From Eustoma russellianum (Eukaryota > Streptophyta > Magnoliopsida > Gentianales > Gentianaceae): a stretch of DNA of 64,000 nt. The stretch spans positions 27,081,559 through 27,145,558 of the forward strand of contig AP025056.1 in the NCBI GenBank assembly GCA_036186865.1. Reading direction: 5' to 3'. Both the position numbers and the translations under genes were made by a program. The notes beneath the pieces are model-generated. The model made no database searches. It had not been told where the DNA came from and worked only from the letters and a program-made list of their open reading frames with translations. This document shows, one piece after another, positions 1 through 11,849 of the stretch. Position 1 is the first letter of the stretch. Each line of letters begins with the position of its first letter.

Positions 1-40
1 CTTCACACGCCTTGCAGGGAAGTTACTCTACTCTTTCTCA

Positions 41-3000
41 ATGAATGCACTAATATGGAACATATGAGGCATTCGTGCCTCTTTGTCTCACTTACATCTT
101 TTGATATGTGAACATCGTCTAAATTTACTTGCTATTCTGGAACCAAAACATCCAATTTCACGCCTTACTAGTTTTGGATTGGACCTTAGTTTTTCAAATT
201 CTTTTGCATCACAGTCAGAACATATTTGGTTTCTTTGGCATGATTCAGAGTTTTAGTTGCTTTCTACGCAGGATCAGGATTAAGTTGTCCATTTTACATT
301 GATCTATCGTCCATTACAATGTACATTTGTATTGTCGGTGATATATGCTCAACATACATCTTTATTACGTCGTCCACTGTGACAATCATTATGTGACTTT
401 TCTCGGGATTCTACGTTGCTGTGGCTTGTAGCAGGGGACTTTAATACATTTCGGACACTGGATGATCATAACGGCCGCTCACACCCATCCCTATCTGTAT
501 TACAAGATTTTAATGACTGTATTGAATCTTGATCTCTTATGTCGCTACCTTTTACTGGTCCCAGATTTACATGGATTGATGGCTGCGGTTTGGGCCGTGT
601 TCGAAAACGTTTGGATTGGCTTTTTGTGAACTCTTATTTCCAGGATGTGTTTGAAAACATGCAGCTCACACATCTTTCGCATGTCTCCTCGGATCATACT
701 CCATTATTATTCATTTGCCGGTTGCCTACGGTCGGGGGTCGCCGATCTTTTCGTTTTCTGGACTCATGGTTATTACATCTGGATTTCTATTCTTACATGA
801 ACAATGCTTGGTCATCATATCGCACAACGGGAGGTATGTATGGTTTTTACTCCAAATTAATTTCTCTGAAACGCGACGTGCAGCGGTGGAATAAAGAAAT
901 CTTTGGCAATATATTTACAAATGTCATGCACGCTGAGGCTGCCTTAAATGCTGCTGAGCGCGTTTGGGATGAGATGCAAACTGCTGAAACACGTTCAGCA
1001 TATAATCGGGCAAAAGCTGAATATATTCAGGCATCCAAATATGAGTTATATTACTGGAAGCAGAAAGCCCGGATACGATGGCTAAAAGAGGGGGATGCTA
1101 ATACACGCTATTTTCATTCTATTGTCAAAGGGCGAAGGATGCAACTCCGGATTCAGCAAATTCGATCCTCTTCTGGTGAACAATGTACCAGGTCTCAAGA
1201 TATTATGACAGAAGCAGTTTCTTTCTATACTTCTTTATTCGAACATGAGGCGACACATAATCATGAGGCAATTCTTACTTACATCCCGCGTCTGGTATCT
1301 GACGATGACAATGCCAGTCTCACGCAGCTCCTAATGGAAGCCGAAGTCAAGGAGGCAGTGTGGTATCTGGACCCTCAGAGTGCAGCGGGGCCAGATGGGT
1401 TTGATGGTAACTTTTATCGTTCATGTTGGTCTATTATTCATACAGATGTTTTGAAAGCAGTGCAAGAATTTTTCATTGGTGTTCTGCAGCCATCAGTGAT
1501 GGCTAGTGCGTTAATCATCTTGATTCCAAAAACACCATCTCCTCAAACTTTCAGTGATTTTCGTCCTATTTGCCTTACTAATTTCTTGAGTAAGGTATGT
1601 ACGCGCATAATTGCCACTCGTTTGGGCAAGTGGCTTCCCAATTAATATCGCAGGAGAAAATAGGATTTATGCCTGGACACGATATTTCCACACAAGTATT
1701 GATGGCACGGGACATGATACATATGCTTGATAAAGGTGGCACGCAGTTATGTTTGAAGTTGGATATGATGAAGGCTTTCAACAGAGTCAGTTGGGAATAT
1801 TTGGATCTCCTATTGAAACGGTTTGGCTTTTTAGATTTTTTCAGTCGCATTATTTTAAATCATTTAAGAGCCACCACTTTAGCAGTTTTAATCAATGGTC
1901 AGCCATCCAGCACATTTCGACCTTATCGCGGTGTTAAACAGGGAGATCATTTATCACCTCTACTGTTTATACTTTCATCTGAAGGATTTAGTCGTGGCTT
2001 AAAGTCCATGGTTGCATCTGGCGCGCTACAGCATTTTCACCTGGGCAGAATACCTTTTGCAATCACACATCTAGCTTACGCTGATGATCTTCTTGTTTTC
2101 TTACATGGTTCAAAATGCAATTTACGGCGCTTCTTTTCGTTTTTAACTTCATATGAATCTGTGTCTGGCGAGAAGGTAAATTATCATAAGAGCAGTTTTA
2201 TTCCATCCGCTGGAACCTCGATGCATCAGCGACATGTTTTCGAAACAATATTGCACATGAGGTGCACTGCATTACCTTTTCGCTATCTGGGTTCGTATTT
2301 ACATAAGGGAATTAACCACGTAAGGTATTGTACTTCTCTGTTACAGCATATAGATGGCCGCTTGAATGGTTGGCACTCCCGTTTACTCTCTTCAGCGGGG
2401 CGACTTGTCTTACTACGTTCAGTGATATCAGCTCTCCTGTTACATAGTCTTTCATCCGGTGGACTACCAAAGACAGTTATTAAAATTATAGCATGGAAAA
2501 TGACGGCATTTTATTGGGGAAATAGGCATCATTGGGTTGCTTGGTCCACTATCTTTGTGCCTCTTGCAGAAGGTAAATTAGGTATTCGGGATCTCAGCAG
2601 TCTACAAAAAGAATATCACTGTCGTATTTGGTGGTCTTATCATCAGAATGACACTCTCTGGAGCACATATATGCATCACAAATACGGGCGGCGTGCGGAT
2701 GTTTTACCACGGTTGCTAGACTCGCCGGTGTGGAACCTTATTTGTCGTATTCATGACACCTGCGTTACTCATTCAGACATCCAAGAAGGACATCTTACTT
2801 GGTTACCATCGCCATCAGGGGAGTTCTCACTGCGCTCTGCGTATGATATATGTCGGACATCCCATCCTACACTGCTTTCGGCAAAATTCATTTGGTTTAA
2901 GCATCATTCTCCATCTACACAACTACTATTGTGGCGTCTTTTTCATTCAGCTATGCCATTTGAGGACTATATAGGAAAGTATTCCATAGCACGTCCCACA

Positions 3001-3900
3001 CAATGTCCATTTTGTAAGCTCTCTTCAGCCTCGGTAGATCATGTCTTTTTATACTGTGTTAACATACGTCCAATCTGGAATTTCTTTACATCTGAGCTAC
3101 ATTGTTTGTCCCCCGTGTCATTATCTTTATGCTCATATATGCTATCTTGGTGGTATCGGGCCACATCCTCATCGTTCTCGGGAGTTTTGAAGATTGTTGT
3201 TCCGGCTATTATTGTGTCCAATATATGGCGTACTTATGCATCATTAGTTAATGGTTCCTCAAACATTTTTTCGCCATACTCAATTCGGGCTTCTATTCAC
3301 TTTGACATTGACATATGGAGTAAAACTATTCATGGTTCAAAACCTGCAAGAGGGATCACCACGCAGCCTTCATGGGTTCCACCAGTTCAATCGCCACGCC
3401 CGCAAGTGGTGCGGTGGCTTTGTCATCCTTCTGGTCGATTGAAGCTTAATGTAGATGCGGCGGTAGGCAGGCATTATGCGGCTGGAGGAGCTATTTTTCA
3501 GGATCATTCTGGTATCTGTATGGGTGCAATATCTTTTCGCTTGCCGCCATGTACTCCGGTTACCGCGGAAATACAGTCGATCCTTTTTGGATTACTATAT
3601 TTCCATCCACTCTATCGCTCTATTATGATTGAAACAGATTGTGCCCAGCTGGTCTCTCGTTTACGACAACAACGTCCGATTTCGGGGAATTATCATCTAC
3701 GATTATTACGCTCACTGCTTAACTCATTTTGACTGGAATTCGGTCATGTATACAGAGAAGCAAACATGCCGGCTCACTATCTTGCACAACACGCCATGTT
3801 ATCACCTCAGACTTCTTACTTCTCTCGCCAAAATCTTCCATCTTTAGTTTATGCATCTGTATCTTGGGATCTATCGTCGGTTAGTTTGCGCGTTCCTTGA
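41..3900 (+). pseudogene. LINE-1 ORF2: endonuclease / reverse transcriptase / RNase H (broken)
   Basis: The protein would nick target DNA and copy the element RNA at the nick. I place the start at ATG 41, where the frame reads MNALIWNI (endonuclease motif with catalytic Asn), then LAILEPK (catalytic Glu), AGDFN near 431-445 and SSDHTPL near 690 (catalytic His). In-frame stops lie at 65 and 530, with others in the first 540 bases. RT begins near 1330 (QSAAGPDGF), shifts frame between about 1597 and 1645, and continues with KLDMMKAF (catalytic Asp), VKQGD and YADD at 2077-2088. A Cys/His region (CPFCKLS...DHVFLYC) lies near 3004-3058, and RNase H starts at LKLNVDAAVG near 3445. A stop at 3730-3732 cuts RNase H, but the same frame then reads VYREANMPAHYLAQHA, the expected end of the domain, and stops at 3900. 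The KAFDRV Asp after the catalytic one is Asn here. Confidence 0.93.
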
Positions 3901-4110
3901 GCATTTAAAGTCTTTCAAATGGATTGGCATTCATTTCATGCTACTGCCTGTTTCCTGGAGGGAACAGGCAGGCTCGGTATGTTTTGCATTCTCTTGTATA
4001 CTCATTTATGCTTTCCTTGCGAAATTGCGGTCTTCCAAATGGATTGGCTTTCCTTTATTGTTACTGCCTGTTCCTTTGATGGAGCAAGCAGTCTCGGTAG
4101 GCTTTACATT
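3901..4110 (+). repeat. Duplicated hairpin module in the LINE-1 3' UTR
   Basis: Two related segments of about 120 bp follow the ORF2 stop. Each contains AAATGGATTGGC, then a GC-rich stem-loop, then CTCGGTA. The first stem pairs 3944-3955 with 3960-3971 (12 pairs, one G-U, loop TGGA). The second pairs 4064-4074 with 4081-4091 (11 positions, one mismatch, one G-U). LINE-2 and LINE-3 carry one matching hairpin each at the same place relative to ORF2. The role is unknown; recognition of the 3' end by reverse transcriptase is a reasonable guess. Confidence 0.75.
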
Positions 4111-4574
4111 CTTTCGGTATCTATCTTTCTGCCATGTATAGTTTTTCTGGTTGACTTTGTTGTTTGTTTCACATGTGTATGGTTGGGGAGTTATGGCGTG
4201 AGCACTACCAACAACTCCTCGAAGACGTCATGTTTGCAGCGTGGATGGTGTTTCCAGGTCTCGTTGATCAATATCTTTGGAGAGGACTTGTTATGGCAAT
4301 TGCTTCTTTGAGTTGTTTTATGGATTGTATTTCAATTACATTTTCCCGCAGCGCCTATCACTTTTCCAATCATATAAATATGTACGCTTTTTCCTTCACC
4401 AAGATTTTGTCCACAAGGGTGGTTTTTCTTGGCAAGGTTTTAATGGGGCATATCGTATATGTGTTGGAAAGTGATAATCGACAGGCTTTTGGTTTTCATT
4501 TTACTAAATATTGTAATATGGTTTTCATCTGCCACAAGTGAGGTTTTTTCTTAATAAATTCTCTTTCATTAAAA

Positions 4575-4621
4575 AAATATGTATATATATATATATGTGT
4601 ATATATATATATATATGTATG
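4575..4621. repeat. (TA)n-rich microsatellite between two LINE tails
   Basis: Alternating TA with TATG/TGTA interruptions. It begins after the A-run of LINE-1 and ends at the tail of LINE-2, so it may be the fused tails of both elements. Confidence 0.85.
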
Positions 4622-4694
4622 TATAGCTGAAGGACGGCTGTAACGTCAGGATATTTTATTAATTTAATGAACCTTCACTTGTGGCGGAGGAATA
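4622..4694 (-). mobile_element. 3' tail of LINE-2, cut off from its body by an LTR
   Basis: On the minus strand this reads CCTCCGCCACAAGTGA, then a TTAATAAA-type stretch, then GACGTTACAGCCGTC. LINE-3 has the matching end at 23652-23711 (CCTCTGCCACAAGTGAGCG, TTATTAATAAT, GACGG...CCGTC), directly after the segment that matches 7348-7480 of this window. The two pieces of LINE-2 are therefore one element interrupted by the Sirevirus LTR at 4695-7347. Confidence 0.82.
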
Positions 4695-7347
4695 TGTTGA
4701 GAAAAAGGGTTTGAGTGATTTACAAATGTATGATTTAAATGTTACGTACTTACGAAATGCATGAATAAATTGTTACTTGACACGCTTATGTGATAAACAT
4801 GCTTTACATACTTATATATATATATATTATTGTTGTACTAACAAGCCATGAAGCATTAAAGCTTACATCATATGCCAAACAGTTGTTGTCTTTAAACTAT
4901 TTTTAGGTGCCATGATCAATGAACTAAACTAGTTCATTAAGTGAAGTGCTTAAGTGAAGACATATTTGGAGAGAGCTATATGGGAACAAATTAGAAACGG
5001 AAAGTCTCCTTATCCCATTCATTCACACGCCATTTAGATATATAATATATATATCCATATTTTTTAAAAGGCACTATGTACTTATATTCCGACGTACCAT
5101 TGACATGTCACATATATTATAAAAGTACGTCGACATCACACCACTATATACACCTCATATTTATGAGTATATTCAGGTCTTATATCATATGATATAAGTC
5201 ATGATGATGTCAAAATTAAAACGACATGTTACAATGTCATAAACCAAAAATTGTCGTATCGGGTGACTACCAAAACTTTACCGACATGTCACGTACTTGC
5301 CATATAAAGATGGCCAGCCTATATAGATCAAAAATGCTTCAAAATTGCATGGCTCACATGTTACAATCAGCCACAAAGTCATACCATGTTGGCACATACA
5401 AATCACCCACAATTTAGCCTAAATTTGTGGAGAATTCAAACTCACTTTTATTTTTACACATGGAACGTTTTTCATCAGCCACTATAGCTGAATATACACT
5501 TCATTTTATGTGTATTATGTGTGACATAATATATATTACATGTGTAAGAAGTTTGAAATTAATCGGAGAAAAATTGTGTAATCGACGAAAGTCGAAAATT
5601 CTGTTTTCTAGAAACGTACACACATGGAACGTTTTTGACATTGATGTAACATGTATCTAGACACTTTTTACACATCAAGACATTTTAGAGGGTTATAGAA
5701 AATTCAAATTAGGGCTGATTGTAATTTACCATGTGTGTGAAGATTGTGCATTATTATGTAACAATGTTTACGGAAAGAAAATTCAGCACATGTGCTGGAA
5801 TTTCACACGCCATTTTCAGCTTTGTTGGAGCCTAGGTGGAACTTATTTGACACTTTAATTGGTGAAGAATAAGCCACACATGATTGGTAACATTGAAGAG
5901 GGCAACACATAAGGAAACAATTCAAAATACAACACATGCTGAAATTTCAGCACATGTTGTTTGTTATAGATGAATTTTTACTCAATTTTGTCTTCAATTA
6001 TCTTCCAAAATTAAAGGGATTGAATTGTCATTATGTGGTAGTTATTCACCTTGATTTTGAGCACATGTTTCAGATTTTTTTTTGAAGAAATTCCAGCTCA
6101 TTTAAGGAGTACCAAGGTAGATTAAAGATAGCCTATCAACAAGTGACAACTAGGCAAAGACAAGTCATCCCTCCAATCATATTGCACCAAGCAAGGTTGT
6201 GTCATCTGTTACATAAAGCAATCTTCCAAGGGAATTCAAGACAATTCTCAAGGAGGAAGAGTAACCTTAGGGGGTGACCAAGAGGTTATAAAAAGAAGAA
6301 GATGGCGCAAGATAAGGCAAAGCAACAATTCATATTCTCTCAAGTGCAAAAAGATAGACTACTCTCTTCTTCTTCCTTTCTCTGTCTTCTTTTTAGTCTC
6401 AATCCTATCATTCATATATTCCATATATTATACAGGCTTTGTTTATACCACCTATACACATTCATTTCTTGTAAAAGGTTGATCAAGGTGTGATCAAACC
6501 TTCATTCGACCGATGATGGTGTTTGTGTGATTGATTTGCTTGATTGTAAAAGGGTGGAGTTAGTGTTTAACTCTAGTCAACCTTGTGGTAATGTGTTTGT
6601 TGTGTTCAATGATAACCGAGGAAGGTGTCCTCGAAGACTGGAGTAGGTTGTTTAACCGAACCAGTATAAAATTCTTCGTGTTCTTACTTTCAGCACTTTA
6701 CTTTCAGTTTCTAGTTTTTTGCATCGATTTCATTGCAACGGTAAAAATATTAAACGATTTTCAAAAATCATAAAATTTTTCAAAAACATAGAAACACGTC
6801 CTAATTTTCATTTGGCGTAAGTTTGACCTCATTTGGACATGTATAAGTCCGTCAAACATTAATAGTTCTGAGACTAGTGCAATTTTACTTTCAGATTTGC
6901 AAAGGTTGAGAACATAAATGTGGTTGACATACTTCCCAAAAGAATTTTCAAAAAATGTTTCAACCCATTAAAATAAACATCTTGAGGGTCTTACCATAAA
7001 CTTTTCAGACCATTTAGAGTTAGAAATAAATCGGAATAAAATTTTCAATTCGGAGTACAGTTTCTGGTAGATTTGCGCAATCTGACCAAAAACGTATTTT
7101 CAAGGGGTTAGGCTTGGAGTTTTAATGTGAAATATTTGTGAGTCACATATAACATCTGAGTGTACATCCTCACCGAATTTTATAATTTTTGGATGTCTAC
7201 AACTAGGTCATTTAAATAATTCAAATCAGGATCTGAAAACAGAAACTGTTTTCAGAAGTGAGTAATTTGGGTCAAAAACTTTTAAAACCCAAATTTTCCG
7301 ACTCACTATTCAACCTCCCCTTCTAGTGGTGCTATACAGGTTCTACA
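4695..7347 (+). mobile_element. Solo LTR of a Sirevirus (SIRE/Maximus Ty1-copia), copy 1
   Basis: The LTR starts TGTTGAGAAA and ends GGTTCTACA (TG...CA), 2653 bp. The sense direction is set by copy 4, where a polypurine tract lies directly before TGTTGAGA. No internal region is attached. Both sides are LINE-2 sequence. The 5-bp flanks are GAATA (4690-4694) and TTATA (7348-7352), so a target duplication, if there was one, has diverged. Six other copies lie in the window, all in the opposite orientation. Confidence 0.88.
6287..6294 (+). promoter_or_regulatory. TATA box of the Sirevirus LTR
   Basis: TATAAAAA follows GTGACCAAGAGG. Copies 2 and 4 have CTATAAAAGG-type sequences at the matching place on the minus strand, so this is probably the LTR promoter. 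Confidence 0.55.
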
Positions 7348-7887
7348 TTATACCTTGGTTACATTGGTTTGGGAGACTCTCCCACTGGAATGCATGTAAT
7401 GAGTACATAATACCTGTAGAAAAATCAAAATCTACGTGAAAAAGTAAATGTAAACCAAAACAGAAACTATACATCGTCATATGTAAACGTGATGTGATAA
7501 TGCAATGTGTGGGTTGCCATTTAAGGAAATTATTGTTGCATGCAATGCCATAGTCACGGCCCTATCCGACATCAAGGGGCACCGCTGAAAGGTATAAGTC
7601 GCCATCCCGCTCGTTTTCCATATAAAAGAATTGGTTAAAGAACGCAATGCACAAGTAATGAAACCAAGAAAGAAGAAGCCATGTACATACCCATATTTCC
7701 TGTATTCATCATGAACACAAGCAACCGAATGAATAGCAAGGCAAAATAATAGAGAGTGAAACATGTGATGAAGGAAGCAGCACCTAGCCTCAGGCTCATG
7801 AAAAAAATGCATAGTTATCCCACAAATAATGAAAGGTAATGAACAGAGTAAAGAAGGCAAGTGTGAGAGAAAAATTACATATCAGTG

Positions 7888-7915
7888 TTGCCTGCATCAA
7901 ATAGTGACACAGGAA
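7888..7915 (-). other. 3' UTR hairpin of LINE-2
   Basis: CCTGCATC (7891-7898) pairs with GACACAGG (7906-7913), with two G-U pairs on the transcribed strand. It is followed by ATTGGGTTGGC on the ORF side, as in LINE-3, and matches the LINE-1 hairpins in place. Confidence 0.65.
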
Positions 7916-7949
7916 AAAATAGGGTAATATAGCCAACCCAATGCAAGAC

Positions 7950-10900
7950 AAACAATCTCATATACGCAAGGTAGGAACACTGACATCCAAAGCAATTGCA
8001 CCACAAACTTCACATGGCAGTATATGCAATGATGTGTATAACTGCAAACCAGCCGAATGAAATCCGTGTTGGAACAAAGTATGCACTGCAAAATTTGCTT
8101 CTTGACAACAATACTATAGCGAAGAAGCATTGAGACTTGAAAATGTAGTTGCACGTCATAGGTCCATGGCCAATGTTCCCGTATATCGATCAACGTTGGC
8201 CAAATAAGAAAGAAGCATATTATAATCCGTCTCAATTATGAGTTGATCATAATCCATTGCATAGTAGATTAATACATATGTAAGATCCATCAATTATGCA
8301 TGCAATGGACATGCAGAAGGCAATGCAAAGCGGATAACCGATACAAAGACCCCTTGTGCATTCCACAGAATAGCCCCAGCCGCAGTAACAAACCTTCCCA
8401 CCGCGTCATCAACATTCAATTTAACTTACCCGATGGAGGAAGCTCCCAATGCACTACCTGAAGATGTCTTATCTGCAATACAGGAGAAAAATATCGGGCT
8501 ATCAAGTGTGGTATAGATTGGAAGAATTTTCTCCCTTTCATGGATGCACACCAAGTGTAAATGTGTGCACAAACCCTCTCAAACAAGCGTCTATAAGAAA
8601 AAGTCTCATCGCTAAAACAAATGGAGGCATATTCTTTCCAAATAACCCAGACAACTAACGTAGGGACAATTACTCGCAACTGACCTCGCATAGAGTTTGT
8701 AGAAGAAATGTGCCACCAACAAACGAGATAGGCATAGATAGACAATTGCTGGGCATCGGGCCAGAGAAAAGGATTCCCATTTCTTACCAAAGCGGACGTA
8801 TTGTTTTATAGTGTAGGAAAATATTATCCCTCGTATCAAAATGAAGCCGGCAAAAAGCACATTACGATGGCAAAACTGAAATCCAAGTACATAGATTATC
8901 CACAAGAGGTAGCGATCGCGACCATAATTTCCATAGGAAAATATACCCCTCAGATAGAAGCCTGGCCACCACACGTAACGCAAATAAGGAAAAGAATGGT
9001 CAACAAAAAAGATTATGTCATAAGCTGTTTTTAGAGTAAATTGACCATTAGAATCTGCTATCAAGTTCAGACCATCTGAAGTATGTTCAACCGTGTGAAT
9101 CATGTAGTCATGAATGCTACAAAGACGCTTTCAAACAGCCGAGTCGTAAATATGTGCATAAACAGTGCCTCATGGTTGGTATTTCAGCCGACTGTACTCC
9201 AACCAGAGTGAGTGGAACTGATGATATTTCTATTAAAGTTGACAATCATACGCCTGCTGTATAGCTGACAGTCGGCAAATGCCTAACCCCCCTGCCTCTA
9301 TTGTTTGACAAATATGATCCCAGGATTGCAAATGATGTCAGAAATTCCACAACAAATTGGACATCTTATGATTTAATGCATCCATAACACTTTTGGGGAG
9401 TCGAAAACTTGCAATGATATGAGCCGGCATGGAATAGACTACATAACGGATAAGTACTACTCGGACCGCCATAGAGAGTAGTTTATATAGCCAAGTATTG
9501 AGCTTTGCATCAAAATGTTGGAGTAAAGAAACATAGTAGATGGCTCTATTGATACCCCTATATAAAAATGAGCCAAGATTTTTAATAGGCAATGTAGCTA
9601 AGCGCATAGAAAAGCATGAGACACCCGTAAGCCAGAGACGCCAGACCATACCATAACTTGAATTTTGTGATAATTTACCAACTATCTCGATGCTAGTTGA
9701 TAAGCCTATAAAAACAGTCGAAATCTCTCCATGTTTCGGACGGATCCATTCACGAACAAGACCAAATCATCCGCGAAGCCCAGATGCAAAACCTGAGGAA
9801 CTCGTCCTGCTTGGAAGCGGCGGATAGAGCCCGCATCCATCAGTGCATTAAGGCCACAAGAAAAGCCTTCGGAAGCCAAGATAAGAAGTAATGGAGATAG
9901 GGGATCACCCTGCTTAACACTACGCTCCACAGAGAAATAACCCACAGGTTTACCATTGATTAAAACTGAACATCTAGTGGCCGATAAATTATTCAAAATG
10001 ATATGTATAAACTAAGAATTGAACCCCATTTTAAGCATAAGATGGCCTAGATAATTCTAGCACACACTATCAAAAGCTTTGTTCATATCTAATTTAACAA
10101 GAACATGGCTACCACGGGTAGAACATTCAAGAACTTGTACCATTTCTTGTGCCAAAAGGATCTGCTCCGTATGCCCTGACCCTTCATAAATCCAGCCTAT
10201 CCTGAAGAGATTAGTCGTGGAAGCAGAGATGATAATCCCATAGCCAGCAATCTTGTAATCACCTTAGATAAAAATTTGGTTAGGCAGATAGGACAGAAAT
10301 CAGAAAATGATTGAGGATTTATCTCCTTTGGAATCAAACTAATAATAGCTGAAGCAACCAGACGCGTCACTCGTATACCAAGAAAAAACTCATGCATTGC
10401 CTTAAAAACATCTAGATATATGACTGGCCAAAAATGACGATAAAATGATTTGGGGTAGACATTCGGACCAGTTGCGCTCGTGGGAGTGAGATCCCACACC
10501 GCCTGCTTGATCTCCTACAGCGACGGCATGGGCTGGAGAAATGTATTATCATCTGCAGTTAAAAGCCAAGGAATGTACTGTAGAATAGACTCGTAATGAG
10601 AAGTATAGTCAGTAGAAAACTGGGCCTGGTAATAGCGGAAGACCTCCACTTCAATATCAAGTAAAGTATGACACTCCACCCCATCATCATGAATAATCTG
10701 ACGGATACACTGACGACGGCGTTGGTCTTTCATAGTTTGATGATAAAAGCTAGTATTGGCATCCCCATCGCGTAACCATTTGAGATTGACATTTTGCTTC
10801 CAAAAAAGAAAAGCACGCGACTGCGCGATACGTAACAAAGCCATACTCTAATGATACTCGATTCGCGTCTGATTTGATGGGGAAGCATCAAACTCTCTTT

Positions 10901-11806
10901 CCCGTCGCATAACCTTTGCTTCAGCCACAGCAACTACGTCAAAGATATTGCTGAAAACATCTTTGTTCCAATGGCATAAATGCGACTTTAGCTGATGCAA
11001 CTTATGATAAAAGCCTCAAATTCCACCAACGGTGGGAAATAACTGTCAATGATGTCACACGAAACTATCAAAGTCTGGATGAGTAGCCCACACATCCATA
11101 TACCAGAATGGTGGAGTCAGGGTTGAAGCATCCGTAGAAGTACATCAAATAAATGGGTGAATGATTCGAAGTGGCTTGATTGAGGTGCTGATCGTGTACT
11201 GTAGAAAACAGATCAAAGAAAAACTAGGAACAAAGAAATCTGTCCAGGCGGTTCCAAACCCGTCCCAAGCCGCGACCATCACACCAAGTGTAGGGGGAAC
11301 CTTGGTAATGAATAGATTGAATGGAGCAGACAGAGATACAATCATTAAAATCCTGCAATGACCGTATAGTAGGTGTAGAACGCCCCTTACGCTCACATAG
11401 TGTCAGGAATGTGTTAAAATCCCCTCCAACAAGCCAATAGATATCCAGAGTGGTATGAAAATAGATAAGATCCTCCCACAACGGACGACGAGACACTACT
11501 GAATGTGGGCCATAAACAAAAGTACATCAAAAAGTATCCCATGAGGCAAACCACTTAAACTTATATAATGATTTTGAGTTCCCCGTCGTTCCCCTTCTAA
11601 TATAAACAATGGATCTTGCCAAAATATCCAAATGTAGTCATCACATGCCGGCACAGCTTGAGAAAAGCCAATTGAAAGACGATAAGACACCAAAGAAGAA
11701 ACACGTGCCTTGGCTCAATAATGATAAGAATATGTAAGTGATACCGGCGAATTAAAGCTATGATGTGATCAACAGAGGTACGTATACCTCTAACATTCAA
11801 GATCAT
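7950..11806 (-). pseudogene. LINE-2 ORF2: endonuclease / reverse transcriptase / RNase H (broken)
   Basis: Starting at 11806 the minus strand reads MILNVRGIRTS (endonuclease start) and IIIEPRH. GGDFNTFL and the region SPYTWCDGRGLGRVWNRLD (11224-11496) follow in another frame. The linker before RT (LKWLRDGDANTSFYHQ) is at 10515-10844. RT blocks are at 10197-10499 (TSATGPNVYPKSFYRHFW, LIPKEINPQSFSDF) and 9706-9996 (VKQGDPLSPLLLILASEG and FADD, a YADD variant). The palm continues to 9338. The zinc-binding and RNase H parts lie in pieces from about 9100 to 7950, including ELPPSGKLN near 8420 and IIETDYN. The layout matches LINE-1 block for block, but the frame changes at least six times. The product would be the DNA-nicking and reverse-transcribing enzyme of the element. 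Confidence 0.88.
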
Positions 11807-11849
11807 AAGCTTCGTTAAGATAAGATATCAAAGGAATTTGATAGATGAG

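Larger units (their letters stand above)
1..4574 (+). mobile_element. LINE-1: plant L1-type non-LTR retrotransposon, 5' part outside window
   Basis: This copy carries almost all of ORF2, a 3' UTR of about 670 bp and a 3' end with an AATAAA-like signal (near 4553) and an A-run (4570-4576) that passes into a TA-rich microsatellite. ORF1 would lie before position 1. The order endonuclease, reverse transcriptase, zinc-binding region, RNase H is that of plant L1 LINEs. The element is dead: there are stops in the endonuclease, a frameshift near 1640 and a stop inside RNase H. Its 3' end meets the 3' end of LINE-2, which runs on the other strand. Confidence 0.93.

Noticed and set aside
539..541. ATG at 539 as the start of LINE-1 ORF2
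   Set aside because: The same frame already holds endonuclease blocks from 41 onward, so this Met is internal, just after a stop.
1578..1850. Minus-strand frame inside LINE-1
   Set aside because: Antisense shadow of the RT domain.
6302..6493. Short frame starting MAQDKAKQQF after the LTR TATA box
   Set aside because: It lies inside the LTR leader and is not kept in the other LTR copies.
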